Assembly (NCBI RefSeq): GCF_018446385.1
Contig: NC_056000.1
Location: 31,698,011-31,762,010 of the forward strand
Source of the DNA: Zingiber officinale
Lineage: Eukaryota > Streptophyta > Magnoliopsida > Zingiberales > Zingiberaceae
DNA length: 64,000 nucleotides
Reading direction: 5' to 3'
Shown: positions 48,493-60,132 of the stretch, in pieces
Numbering within the stretch: the first letter of the stretch is position 1
Layout: each line of letters begins with the position of its first letter
Program-made: the position numbers and the translations under genes
The notes under the pieces: generated by a model
Told to the model about the DNA's origin: nothing
Databases searched by the model: none
The model's input: only the letters and a program-made list of their open reading frames with translations

Positions 48493-48713
48493 ATGAGATG
48501 ATGTTATGTCAGAACGGGGTACAACAAAGAGGTTGATGTTGTGGCTAAGTATGTTTGGGAAGTGAGTGACCGTGTGCTTGTGGAAGGTCTATCAAGCTGT
48601 TGTATTTCCTGGGTGATCGAATGAAGTATTTATTTTTCTTTAGAAAAGGATAAATATGCAAAAGGTCCCTGTGAAATAATATATTTCCTACTAAATTAAA
48701 AGGAATAAAATAA

Positions 48714-49983
48714 GGGGGCGTTTGGTTTAGAGGAATAGGAGTGGGGAATGACAATGGGAATGGGAATGGGAATCATTGATTGTCATTGTTAATATTTGGA
48801 TTATAGGAATAGAAATGCAAATAAGGGAATGAATCCTTGAAATTGGATAATAACTCATTCCCATGTACCTCCCCTTCAATGAGTCATTACTCTATTTTCA
48901 TCAATCAAAATATTTCCTTATTCCAAAAATACCCTTGACCTAAAACTAAAATTTTCTCCCTTAATACTAAATATCAAAATATATTTATTTATTTTTTCTT
49001 TCATATCACTTCTCTCTCCTTATTCTCTCTCATCATATTTTCTCTCTCATCATTTTATCACACACTTTCTCTCTCCTTAATCTCTCCTATCACATTCTCT
49101 TTTCTCTTTTTTTCTCATTACACTTTCTCTCTCATCATACTTTCTCTCTCCTCAATCTCTTCCATCGCACTCTCTTCATTCCTTTTCTCTCATCATACTT
49201 TCTCTCTCCTCAATCTCTCCCATCACACTATCTTTTCTCTTTTTTTCTTATCACACTTTCGCTCTCATCACACTTTCTCTCTCCTCAATCTCTCTTGTCA
49301 CACTCCCACTTTTTTTTTTCCTCAACACACTCTCTCTCATCATACTTTCTCTCTCCTCAATCTCTCCCATCACACTCACTACTCTCTTTTTTCCTCATCA
49401 TACTTTCTCTCTCCTCAATCTCTCTCATCACACTCTCTCCCCTCATTTTTCTCATTACATTTTCTTTCTCTTCATCCTCTCCCATCATACTTTCTCTCAC
49501 ATCATATTTTCTCTCTCATCTTCTCTCATCATGATCTCTCCTATCACACTCTCTTTTCTCATTTTCTCTTATCACACTTTCTCTCTCTTCATCCTCTCCC
49601 ATCATACTTTCTCTCACATCATATTTTCTCTCTCATCTTCTCTCATCATGATCTCTCCTATCACACTCTCTTTTCTCATTTTCTCTTATCACACTTTCTC
49701 TCTCTTCATTCTTTCTCATCACACTTTTTCTCTTATCACACTTTCTCTCTCATCAGACTTTCTCCCTCATCATTCTCTTTCATCATATTTTTCTCTCACA
49801 TCTAATTTTTTCTCTTATTTTCCTTTAAGGGTAAAAAGGGAAATTTTGATTTATTCCGATAGAAAATATGCAACTAACCAAACATTACTTTAAGAGTGAT
49901 ATTCATGCTCATACTCATTCTCATTCCACAATACAATGATTCTCATTCCGAATCCTATTCCTAGGAAAGAACCAAACGCCCCC
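48714..49983. mobile_element. PIF/Harbinger-like MITE (1,270 bp) expanded by a TCTC-rich minisatellite
   Basis: The left end is GGGGGCGTTTGGTTTAGAGG and the right end the complement of AAAGAACCAAACGCCCCC. The flanking trinucleotide TAA is present on both sides (48711-48713, 49984-49986), the 3-bp duplication of PIF/Harbinger elements. Subterminal GGGAATGGGAATGG and CATTCTCATTCC phrases also mirror each other. There is no transposase; the middle is a pyrimidine-rich minisatellite. Confidence 0.85.
49000..49800 (+). repeat. Pyrimidine-rich minisatellite (CTCTCATCACACTTTCTC type)
   Basis: Degenerate units of CTCTCTCCTCAATCTCTCCC / ATCACACTCTCTTTTCTC repeat through 800 bp. A near-exact larger duplication of ~119 bp is seen at 49529-49647 and 49648-49766 (both start ATGATCTCTCCTATC). 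The serine/leucine-rich frames at 49295-49893 are artefacts of this composition. Confidence 0.85.
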
Positions 49984-50010
49984 TAAATTGTTAACAATAA
50001 CTTTGTATTC

Positions 50011-53000
50011 CAACAATAACAACCAAGCCTTATCCTACTAAATGGAACTGGCTATATGGATCCTTTTACATCATTAGATTCTATTCCCTACTATATCATC
50101 ATTTATATTTAAATAAATTTTATCTTACTTTATTGTTGTTAATCAGGTCTTTTTTTTTATAAACCTCTTCCTCGTTTGATATGGGCATTTGTCATAGTTT
50201 CATATCGCCCAACTAGAGTATTTATTAGTCGTTCAAGTACATGTTCGTACTATCTTAAACATCTCCCAGAGTTTTCTCTCAATAGGTGCAACCCGACTTT
50301 TTCTCTAATATTTTCATTTCTTATCCTGTCCATCTTTCTCATAGTTGCAGAAATGAAGATGTTAAGATGGATGTATGGACATACGAGAATGGATAGAATA
50401 AGAAATGAAAACATTAGAGAGGAAGTTATAGTTGTATCTATTGAGGGAAAACTCCGAAAGACAAATTTAAGATGGTACAGATATGTAAATGCTCCAGTTA
50501 TGCAATGTGAAATTATAACAAACATGCACATGAGGAAGACAAAAAAAATTTGGTTAAATAAGATAAAATTTATTTAAGTATAGATAATGATATAATAGGG
50601 GATAGAACCCAATGACATAAAAAGATCCATGTAGTCGACCCCACCTAGTAAGATAAGGCTTGGTTGTTGTTGTTGTCGTACCCTATCCATCCTTGTATGC
50701 TCACACATCCACCTTAACATCATCATCTCTACAACTCTCATGTTCTGCGCATGTGCTCACATCATAGCATAACATTCAACTCCATACAATATAGCAAGTC
50801 TAACTGTCGTTTTGTAAAACTTTCTTTTAAGTCTTAGAGGTACTTTACAATCACACAAAACACTTGATGCTCTCCTTCATTTCAACTACTTGTATTTTAT
50901 GTAAGACATTTTTTTCAATCCCTCCGTCCTTTTGCAAAAATGATCCTAAATACTTAAAACTCTTATTTACAAACTCATCATCTTCTATCTTAACAATTAG
51001 CAATTATGTTATTACGTCTAATATTGTTAAATTTAAATTTTATATATTATGTCTTTACTCTACTAAGTCTAAAGTATTTCACTTCTAATGTTTCCTGTCA
51101 AAATTCTAATTTAGCATTTACTCTACTAAATCAACATCATCTATAAACAACATGCATTACAGTACTGTATCAAATGTGTTTAGTGAGTTCTAAAAATATA
51201 GAGATTTAGAGTTGATCCTTAATATAACCTTATCTTTACGGGAAATGATTCAGTTAATCAGCTTGAAGTCTTCACTCTCGTCATTACATTTCATACATAT
51301 CCTTAATTAGTTCAATATACACTATGCTAACACTGCTCTTTTCTAGCGTTGTTCATATAATTTACCTTGGTCCTTTATCATAAGCTTTTTCTAGGTCGAC
51401 GAATATCATGTGTAAGTCTTGCTTCTATTACTTTTCAATTAGTTGTATGAGAAGATGTATAACTTCTATTATACCTCTCAAGCATAAATTTAAATTGATT
51501 TTCGATCACCATGGTCTCCTTAGTCTTTTTTCTATTACTCTTTTTGACAGTTTCATGGTACGACTCATTTGGTTAATACCCCTATAGTTTGGACAATTTT
51601 GTACGTCTTCTTTATTCTTATATAAGGAAACTAAAGTACTTAACCTCCATTGATTAGACATTTTTTAGTTTTCAGTATCAAATTGAATCACTTTATGAGT
51701 CATTCAATACTTTATTTCCCAATGCACTTTCATACCTCTATCTGGTTCAATAGTTTTCCATTTTATATCCCATTTAAAACTTGCTATACTTCTTAAGATT
51801 AAATTATACGATAAAAATTTAAATTTCTATACTCATTTGACCTACTTAAATTACCTAAATTAAGTTGATCATCTAAATCTTCATGAAAATACTTATTCCA
51901 TCGCTCTTTTATTTCTCATCATTTACTAAAACCCTATTGCATTTATCTTTAATACATCTTATTTGGATAAGATCTCTTATCTTCCTCCCTCTCACTTTAG
52001 TTATTCTATAAATGTCTCTTTCCCCTTCTTTTGTATTTAATTTTCAATATAAGTATATAAAAATTTCATTCTTAGCTTTATTCACTGCTTTCTTGCCCTT
52101 TTTCTTGGCTACTGTATATATTTTTTTAAGTTTTCCTTATTCTTAAAAGTATATAAGTCTTTATAAGCTATTCATTTCTCTTGCACTTTGTCATTCCATC
52201 ATCGAGATTCTTTACATGGAGGTGTATGTCCCTGATTCATTAAGTACACTCTTGGTTATTATTTTCAACTTTGATATCATCATATCCCATGTCGTATTCG
52301 AGTCGCCATATATTTCTCCTAATACTTGTAATCGTACCCTGTCCTTAAATATGTTTTGCTTCCCATCCTTTAACTTCCACCATTTAATTTTAGGAATCAT
52401 GCACATTTTCCTTCTATTGATACTATGCTTGAGGCGTATATTTAACATTACTAACCTATGTTGGGTAGTTAAATTTTCTCCAAAAATAACCTTGCAATCT
52501 TTACAAATCTTTCTATCATTCTTCCTAACCATAAGAAAGTCAATTAGTGAATTATTATTCCACTTTTGAACGTGACAAAGTGTTCTTCTCTTTTCTTAAA
52601 AAAAACATATTAGTTAGTATAAGGTCATATACTGTCACTTCTTCATTTCTTACTCCTACATGCCTATTTAGATATCCTCCTATTAAGATCATTTCGGTTG
52701 GCAGAATATTTTGTAATACCTTATCTAAATCATTCCAAAATCTAGATTCGGTATGTTCATCTAATTTTATTTGAGATGTATATATACTTATTACATTAAT
52801 AGTTTCTTTCACCGCTACTATATTAGGAGATATAATCCTGCTACTTTGTCCTTTAGCGAACTATCGACAACAATACCTCCTCCATTTCTTGTTTTACTCC
52901 TTCCTGTGTACTATAACTTAAAACTCAAATTCTCTATCATCTTTGTCTTTTCCTACCCATTTTGTCTCTGGTAAATAAAATATCAATTCTTCTTCTAATC

Positions 53001-53455
53001 ATCATATCGATTACCTCCATTGCTTTACCAGTGAGTGTTCCTATGTTCTATAGTTCAAATCTTAGACCATTGATTTTCTTATAATATTTGTTCTTATCCA
53101 ACCTATAGTTTGAGAACTCTTGCATATTTAATACTACACCAAAGGTCTCATGAGAGATGTAGTGGTCTTTGCGTTATAGTCGGATCCTCCAACGCGAACT
53201 TTTACATATTTAGCATTACACCCGAGTTCTCATAGAGATATAAACATCCTTGTCGAGACCTTATAGTCAGACTCTGTAACACGTTCCTTTCGGAGAACAT
53301 CCTATCATTAGCATAATAGTTTGATAAATTCATTCATTGAACATTTGCCTGAAAGTCCACGTTGGTCGGCAACCTAACGTGCAACCCTCGCCCTTTCTCA
53401 ACTGGGCTTGGGACCGGCTATGGCCGGGTTTATAACTTCATATTACACCTCAAGA
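50011..53455 (-). mobile_element. Second RTE-type LINE, minus orientation, interrupted
   Basis: The 3' tail is at the left (CCAACAATAACAACCAAGCC at 50010-50029) and the 5' end near 53430-53455 (GTTGCCGACC region on the minus strand, same as the start of the LINE at 43638 but longer). Minus-strand fragments include ETINVISIYTSQIKLDE and EMILIGGYLNRHVG at 52812-52555 (endonuclease; the usual GGDLN is GGYLN) and 52532-52212. Most of the reverse transcriptase is unreadable. The 5' region repeats the same two ~85-bp blocks (53120-53290). It is split by a plus-strand LINE fragment. Confidence 0.88.
50342..50684 (+). mobile_element. 5'-truncated LINE fragment nested in the second LINE
   Basis: Reads in plus orientation GAAATGAAGATGTTAAGATG through CGACCCCACCTAGTA to the tail GGCTTGGTTGTTGTTGTTGT, matching the 3' end of the LINE at 46310-46658. 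The surrounding LINE sequence runs on the minus strand on both sides, so this is a nested later insertion. The 133-aa frame at 50176-50577 crosses the junction and is not a gene. Confidence 0.85.
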
Positions 53456-55175
53456 AAAATATGCTAAAAATAAAAGTTTGACCAATGAAGTTTGGCAAAA
53501 AAAAAATGTTCTTCTCAAGAAAGTCAAAATGATTGTGTCTTATCACCTAAATCACAAAAAGGAGCAAAAAGTTTACCTTTTTCACCGAGTGCACATTTTG
53601 CATTTTATACTCATAGGCAGAGAGCACATTGAATAGCAAGCAAAAAGGCTAAATGGTAAGAGGGCACTCCTTTAGCTTTAAAGGCCAAGAGACCCTCTTC
53701 CTTGCAGAGAAGTACCAAAGGCTCCTTGGCACCCCTACAAGAGCCGAACATACTATTGACTCAGCTAACCAATGAAAGCAAACAATCAAAACCCTAGAGA
53801 TTGTTGTCATTGGCAAGCGAGCATAAGCCGTGAATTGGAGTGAGGAAAAGTAAGTGGCTCAGCAACTTAGTCGCAAGTGGACTATAGTTTAGTCAACAGG
53901 TTCACTGGAGAGACAAGTGACTTTCCAATTTATGAAGTTATATCTCAATCAGTTGACTAAAAAGACAAGTTTGGCCAATATGTATGGCGATATCCCTGTT
54001 GCAAGGAGTTGAGTTATTCTCTCAGACATAGTCAAGCCAAGTGTCCTTTAGTTAGTCAAAGTTAGACCTACAGAAAGCATAATTTATTTTGACTATGCTT
54101 CTTACTCTCAGTTACTGATTAGTGATTACAAATCTTGTCTTTTACAATTATTGTTTTTAACCTATTGTAAGTTTTCATGCATTGGTGAGTTTGACCTATT
54201 TGTTTGATTCGCTAATCCACCCAGTTTGCTCATTCCAAGCAACAGTTACTGATTACAAATCTTGTCTATTACAATTATATTTTTAACTGATTGTAAGTTT
54301 TCGTGCATTGGTGAGTTTGACCTATTTGACTAGTTCGCTCAATCCACCCAGTTTGGTTATTCCAAACAACTTGTGGTGCTTCTAAGCTAGGTTAGTCTGT
54401 TTGGTGAATTGATCTAGCTAACCCTTTTCATTAACTTGATTCAGTTGGCATGCTCAATCAGCCGTAAATCTAACTATCCATTTTGTTCGTCCAATCTAAC
54501 CAACCTGATATTTACTTAGGTGGTAACCTCCGAGTCTTAAATTATGGGAAATTTCCCTTTTATAAAACAATAATAGCATAGATACAATATCTTATTCCCT
54601 AATTTTGACAGACCCGCTACTCACCAACTTGATTTTGCTGCTTGACCAACTCACCTCCATAACTGAGTAATCGAGTCAACCAATCTGACTAGTATGAACA
54701 ACTCAGTTAGTTCAATCCAACTATAATTATTTTTCCATTGAGCTTCTTTAGTGCAGAGTGAACACTGATTATATTCGACACAAATAATATTCCCTTTACT
54801 TCATAGCTCCAACATTATTTACAGCAACTCAAGGTCTTCTACGTTCTAACATTTCTACACAGAGCTCATTTTGCTTTCCTCATTCAGCTGTTCCAGTGGG
54901 TTTGTAACTATCTCTTAACAGTAGAGGAAGCACATCTTTTGGATAGTCTCATACGTTACCAAAAAGATCAATCACTAGTTGTTTTGAGAAACTTCATAAG
55001 TGAAGTGCAAGATGCACTAAAATTGATATCTAAAGAGTTATCAAGAATTCATCATACTTAATGTACCAAAATTCCATACTGAGTATGATACAGTTTGTTG
55101 TTAGTTGACATCAAATTCTATATCCAGAACAAGATACATAATGCAATTCATATAAATAAACTCTAACCTGTAACA
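53456..55175. other. Intergenic downstream of the PPR gene, with a 133-bp tandem duplication
   Basis: 54111-54243 and 54244-54372 are two direct copies (both begin GTTACTGATTA-like and contain CATTGGTGAGTTTGACCTAT). 54610-54790 is a degenerate copy of the repeat at 42590-42787. No gene is seen. Confidence 0.65.
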
Positions 55176-58100
55176 TCATGGATTAGGAAGCTGGATAAAC
55201 GTTCCTGAATTAGGACTGCACCCTCCAATTAGCATTTTCTTATACATCGAATATGCATGGTCAGTATTACCTGACACACTGTAACCTCGAATAAGTGCAT
55301 TATATGTGAAGACATTAGGTCGGAAACCTTTCAATTGGAGTTCTTCGTACATCTTTGCAGCTTCAGTAACCATCCCAGCTTTCCCAAAGGTCAGTATTAA
55401 AGAATTATAAGTATACAAGTCAGGAAATATTCCTCTATCTTGCATTTCCTTAAAGAGAGTCATAGCTTCTTGTACTCTCTGACATTTCCCAAGACCATTA
55501 ATCATCAAATTGAAGATGATCAAATCGAGTTCCAGACCAGTTAACCTTACTTCCTTAAAGTAGCACCAAGCATCTTCAGCTCTACCAGCCATGCAAAGTG
55601 TGTCTATAAGAATTGTGTAAGACTTCACATCTGGCTTGATACCTTCTCTAATCATCTTTTCAAATGTCTGAAGAGCCTTTTCGACATCGCCAGATTTTCC
55701 ATATCCATTTATGAGAATATTATATATGGCAGAGCTAGGTTTACATCCATACTCAAGCATCTCTCTGAACAGATGTTCTGCCTCAGGTACTCTCCCTGAT
55801 TTCAAGAGTCCATCAAGAAGAGGACCATATGTGCATGGTGTAGCATAAAAACCCTCGGACATAAGGTCATAATACAAGTCAATTGCCTGATCCAGTAAGT
55901 TGGACTTGACAAGGCCTGATATGATTGTATTGTAGGTTATGTTGTTTGGTTGGCAGCCTCTAAAACGCATCTCTTCTTTCATCTTTAACAAATCTGCTAT
56001 TCTTGATGAGTTGCCATAAGCAACAAGGAAAGCATTGTAGGTGAAAACATCTGGCCAGCATCCAGCTGTTTTCATCTCTGCAAAGATCCTTTCAGCTACT
56101 TCAACTAAATTGACTTCAAGGAGCCCAATAATAAGAGGGTTATATGTTTCAATGGTTAGTGAAATATGGTAGCCTTTGAACTTCTCAAAAACAGTATATG
56201 CATCCCATGCTCTCCTACACCCACAAAGAGACTTAATAAGAGGGCACAACAATGTGTCATTTTGGAACATACCATTTTTAGTGACCTTTTCAGCAAACTT
56301 AATTGATTGATCAATTCCAGTTTCATTTATTATGCCTTCTGTAAGAGATGCCCATGAAGACCTATCTGTTATAGCATCAGGCTGAAGAGCATAAGCCTCG
56401 GTAACATAGATAGCATTTTCCAGCAACCCATTTCTGAGAAGCATAGGCAAGATGCTGCATAGAGTTACAAAATCAGGAAAAAGAACTTTTCTCATTTGAT
56501 GAAAGAGCCATATTGCTTCATTAACTCTATCTTCCTTACCTAAACCATGAATTACAGTATTATAAGATAGACAATCAGGTAGACATTCCTCTTCTGTCAT
56601 TCCGTACAACATTTTCACTGCACGGTCTACCTCACCATTTCTACAGAGACAGTCTAACAAAGTATTGTATGTTATTGTATCCGGAGGAGAAACATGATTT
56701 CTCATATGCCGAAACAACTCCATGGCTTTCTCAACTTTTCCCTCTTTTCCTAATCCTGACAGTAACGTGTTGTATGTTACTACAGTGGGCTCAAGATTCA
56801 TCGTCTTCATACCAAAATAGACTGTCCAAGCTTCATATCCTCTACCAGCCTTGTAGAGGGCATCAATCAACGAATTGACAGTAATCTCATCCGGGTTGCA
56901 CCCACTTTGTCTCATTTCATTGAACAACCTCAGAGCTTCATCAACTTTTCCAACCCTGTTGCAACATTTAATCATTATGCTATATGTAATAGTATCAGGA
57001 GAAATACCAACATCCTTCAATTCCTGAAAAACTTCAATAGCCTGTCCAAGTCTCCCAGACTCTGCAAGACCATACAAGCATGCATTGCAAGCAACAATAT
57101 CCGGAACAATTCCCTTTCTCTTCATAACCTCATATGTCTGAAATGATTTCTCAAAATCTCCAGATTTTGCATAGTGGTCAATGAAAAGGATATAGGTATA
57201 AGCTGTTGGCTTTGGACCATGAATATTCAAATGGTTAAAGAGCTCTTGAGCATCATCCAGCCTGTTCACTCTAAGAAGGCCACCAATTAACGTATTATAA
57301 GTATGCAAGTTTGGCAAAATCCCTTCCTCTTCCATGATTTCCAATGTTTTAGTAGCTTCTTCAGTCTTACCTTGTTTGTGCAAAGCGTTTATCAGAATAG
57401 TATAAGCAACTACATCAGCGCGATAACCATCCTTTTCCATTTCTTCCCAAAATCGTTGCACTGAATTAAAATCCCCGCCGTCACCAAATTTGTCCAACAA
57501 TGTGATATAAGTCACCCTATCTGGCTTCTGCTCACTAGCCTTCATCTTCCAGAATATTTTCTCTGCTTCAGTGAGCCTCCCTGCTCTGCAAAGCACCTCT
57601 ATTAGTACAGTGTAAGTTACTACGTCAGGTTGACACCCTTGTTCCTCCATTCTCCTAAGGAGACCATAAGCTTCATTGATTCTTCCTGCTTGGCCAAGAA
57701 CCCGAATGCATATGGTGAAGGTGTATACATTTGGACTCAACCCTTGCACTTCCATCTCATCCAAAAGTTCCATCACAGCCACTGTCTCCCTCCTCCTGCC
57801 CAAATCTACCATGAGAGCAGAATAAGTTCTAATACTTGGCATTTTTCGTTCTGATATCATCTGCTTGTAAACCTCCAGTGCGGCTTTACTGAATTTAGCA
57901 CGAAGAAGGAAATGTATCAGTCCATTGTAAGAGAAAGAATTCATCACGAACCCAGCCTCCTGCATCCTTGAAAGTGCGAGCGGGGCATTCTGCAGCCCCC
58001 CACGGACGCCAAGGGCCTTGAAAATGATCAAAAAAGTGCTGGGGCTCCGTTTCACAATCTGCCTCTGCATTAAATCAAACACAAGGCGCATGTCGTCCAC

Positions 58101-58460
58101 TCTGACACGAACCCTCAAGAAGTCAAGCATGTAGTCAAAGGATTCAGTCGTGTGGACGGCCACCGGCCGCTGGGCGACCTCCGTGAAGAACGAAAGGGCC
58201 TGAACCGGGTCGGAGATCGACTTGAGGGCATCAAGCACACCACCGGAACCGACGCTAACATCCAATTCAGTGCGTCCCATCTCCCCGAAACTCTGAGGAC
58301 TGCCTAAACGGACATAAACCCGCTTCTTCCTGGGGTCTGAGAGTGGTTTGGGATTCCCAAATTTCCGCCTTTGGGAAGGGCAAGCTCTAGCGAAGGCGAG
58401 CGGTTTGGAGGTGCAAAAACTAGGGAGGTCGACGACGACTGAAGCCACTGAGATATCCAT
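55176..58460 (-). CDS. PGR3: PGR3-type pentatricopeptide repeat protein, chloroplast
   Basis: One exon, 1,094 residues, ATG at 58460. The first ~65 residues lack acidic clusters and are rich in S, R, K and P, as in a chloroplast transit peptide. From about residue 105 to 1085 the protein is an unbroken row of ~27 P-type PPR motifs of 35 residues; clear ones include VVTYTVLIEVLCRAGRLTEA, VVTYNTLLSGLGKEGKVEKA and VFTYNALIRGYSVSGNTDHA. It ends with CSPNSGTFIQLPNP and has no E, DYW or SMR domain. Length, motif number and C-terminus fit PROTON GRADIENT REGULATION 3 (about 1,100 residues, 27 PPRs), which in Arabidopsis binds plastid RNAs to stabilise the petL operon transcript and support petL and ndhA translation. 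The gene is intact, with no frameshift. The identity is from recall of family features, not a search. Confidence 0.9.
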   Translation of the reverse strand: MDISVASVVVDLPSFCTSKPLAFARACPSQRRKFGNPKPLSDPRKKRVYVRLGSPQSFGEMGRTELDVSVGSGGVLDALKSISDPVQALSFFTEVAQRPVAVHTTESFDYMLDFLRVRVRVDDMRLVFDLMQRQIVKRSPSTFLIIFKALGVRGGLQNAPLALSRMQEAGFVMNSFSYNGLIHFLLRAKFSKAALEVYKQMISERKMPSIRTYSALMVDLGRRRETVAVMELLDEMEVQGLSPNVYTFTICIRVLGQAGRINEAYGLLRRMEEQGCQPDVVTYTVLIEVLCRAGRLTEAEKIFWKMKASEQKPDRVTYITLLDKFGDGGDFNSVQRFWEEMEKDGYRADVVAYTILINALHKQGKTEEATKTLEIMEEEGILPNLHTYNTLIGGLLRVNRLDDAQELFNHLNIHGPKPTAYTYILFIDHYAKSGDFEKSFQTYEVMKRKGIVPDIVACNACLYGLAESGRLGQAIEVFQELKDVGISPDTITYSIMIKCCNRVGKVDEALRLFNEMRQSGCNPDEITVNSLIDALYKAGRGYEAWTVYFGMKTMNLEPTVVTYNTLLSGLGKEGKVEKAMELFRHMRNHVSPPDTITYNTLLDCLCRNGEVDRAVKMLYGMTEEECLPDCLSYNTVIHGLGKEDRVNEAIWLFHQMRKVLFPDFVTLCSILPMLLRNGLLENAIYVTEAYALQPDAITDRSSWASLTEGIINETGIDQSIKFAEKVTKNGMFQNDTLLCPLIKSLCGCRRAWDAYTVFEKFKGYHISLTIETYNPLIIGLLEVNLVEVAERIFAEMKTAGCWPDVFTYNAFLVAYGNSSRIADLLKMKEEMRFRGCQPNNITYNTIISGLVKSNLLDQAIDLYYDLMSEGFYATPCTYGPLLDGLLKSGRVPEAEHLFREMLEYGCKPSSAIYNILINGYGKSGDVEKALQTFEKMIREGIKPDVKSYTILIDTLCMAGRAEDAWCYFKEVRLTGLELDLIIFNLMINGLGKCQRVQEAMTLFKEMQDRGIFPDLYTYNSLILTFGKAGMVTEAAKMYEELQLKGFRPNVFTYNALIRGYSVSGNTDHAYSMYKKMLIGGCSPNSGTFIQLPNP

Positions 58461-58787
58461 GGCGAATCAAAGCCAGACAATCTGGGAGAACAACCGCCAA
58501 CTTAATCCGATTCGACTTTCGGAATCGTGCGACAATAAGGAGATCGAAGAGGCGTAAAGGATGGAGAAATCAGGGAGCTGGTAGTTGATTTCGGTATCTT
58601 CGTTCCGGATGCCGAGAGAAGAAAAGGGATAGCTTGCGCGAGTCAGGCAGAAGGGATACACATACTATCATGAATGCAATGCTATGCGATGCGATGCGAC
58701 TCCACTGGGATTTTTTGGGCGGTTCATCAACCGTGACGGCCCGGGTTAATCCCGGACCATGCCTAGTGTGGCTCGGTGTTAGATTAA
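58461..58787 (-). promoter_or_regulatory. Promoter-side flank of the PPR gene
   Basis: 327 bp between the start codon and the MITE at 58788, moderately GC-rich with a GCGATGCGATGCGA repeat at ~58685-58698. No clear TATA box on the minus strand. The small frames here are not supported. Confidence 0.4.
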
Positions 58788-59541
58788 GGGTAAATTTGCA
58801 TGCACTCCTCATTAGTAAACATAATTTTACATGTAGTCCTCATTCATGAAATTTTTTTTTTCACTCCCTAATCAAATATATTTACCTAATTGCACATGAT
58901 ATTTTTAGATACAAAAAATTTAAAAATCAGTATAAATCCTCTTAAATTCAGTATATTAAATTAGAATCTAGTATATTTTCTATCAAATTGAGTACGATTC
59001 TTTTTTCACCTCAAAATATACTCGATTTTAGTTTAGTGTGCTGAATTTAATAGAAAATATATTCGATTTTTAATATAAAGTACTGACTTTAAGAAGAATT
59101 ATACTCATTTTCGGACTTTTTGTACTCAATTTTTGACTTTTTATACCTAAAAAATATGGGTTAATTTCGATAGAAAATATACTCGATCCTAGTATAGAAT
59201 ACTGGATTATAGTGTAAAGTGCTGAATTTAACAGGAATTATACTTATTTTTAGACTTTTTATACCTAAAAAATAAGAAGGACAATTTTGATAGAAAATAT
59301 ACTCGATTTTTAATATAAAGTACTGACTTTAAGAAGAATTATACTCTTTTTCAGACTTTTTGTACTCAATTTTGGACTTTTTGTACCTAAAAAATCTGAG
59401 GGGCAATTTAGGTATCAATATTTGCATGAGGGAGTTGAAACAAGTAATACTTTGCATGCAGGGAGTGGAAACAAAGTTTTTTGGGCATGGGGATTGTATG
59501 CAAAGTTATGATTACCATTAGGGATTTTTCTCTAATTTACC
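58788..59541. mobile_element. MITE (754 bp), Mutator-like, with 10-bp target duplication
   Basis: GTTAGATTAA stands at both sides (58778-58787 and 59542-59551), the 9-11-bp class of duplication typical of Mutator-like elements. Ends are GGGTAAATTTGCATGCA and the complement of TTTCTCTAATTTACC; subterminal sequence (CTCATTAGTAAACATAATTT versus the complement of AAGTTATGATTACCATTAGG) is also inverted. The interior has a 121-bp tandem repeat. No transposase. Confidence 0.82.
59047..59400 (+). repeat. 121-bp tandem repeat inside the MITE, about three copies
   Basis: The phrase GATAGAAAATATACTCGATT starts near 59047, 59168 and 59289. Each unit also contains GAATTATACTCATTTTCGGA and ACTTTTTATACCTAAAAAAT. 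Confidence 0.85.
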
Positions 59542-59551
59542 GTTAGATTAA

Positions 59552-60132
59552 AACCTCCCTAATATATTTATATTTTCATATTTAAATTCGATACGTAAAT
59601 GGAATCCAATAATTTTTTATTTTTTTTTAATAAATAGAATAAAAACTTAGAGATTGCTCTTAATTTAAATCATTACTCTCACTTTACTTTATCAAATTTA
59701 TATAAAAGAGCATAAATACATTAAAAGTTTTGATAATTACATTGATTTTAATAATTCTCTAGATCAATTTATAATAAAACTATAGAGAAAAAAATATTCA
59801 TTGACGGAGCTATAGAGAAGAAAAAGAATATTTCAGGAATATAATTCGTTATTTGAATAATAAATTTCATTTATATTTATTTAATAATAAAAAACATAAA
59901 AATGAATAAATTTAAATAACATTGAGCAAGCTCGACATTAGACGTGTTAAACTAGTTTTGGCTGCAGTGGGTCTCACACATTTATTGATATCCCCAAACA
60001 ATTACAAAGTCAGGGAAAAAAAAAGAGACTACAATCTTGAAGAGGTCATTCATCGTATAATTCATGTACAATGCAGTTCCAATCTACAGAATGATACAAC
60101 AAGAGACGCTAGTGCCAGATCAGAATCGGTCG
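59552..60132. other. Intergenic, 3' flank of the PP2C gene
   Basis: AT-rich, no supported gene. The part from about 59985 is likely the 3' UTR of the minus-strand PP2C; plus frames at 59922-60315 are antisense shadows. Confidence 0.5.

Noticed and set aside
49295-49893. Two serine/leucine-rich membrane-like proteins
   Set aside because: Read-through of a TCTC minisatellite; no start context, homology or codon bias.
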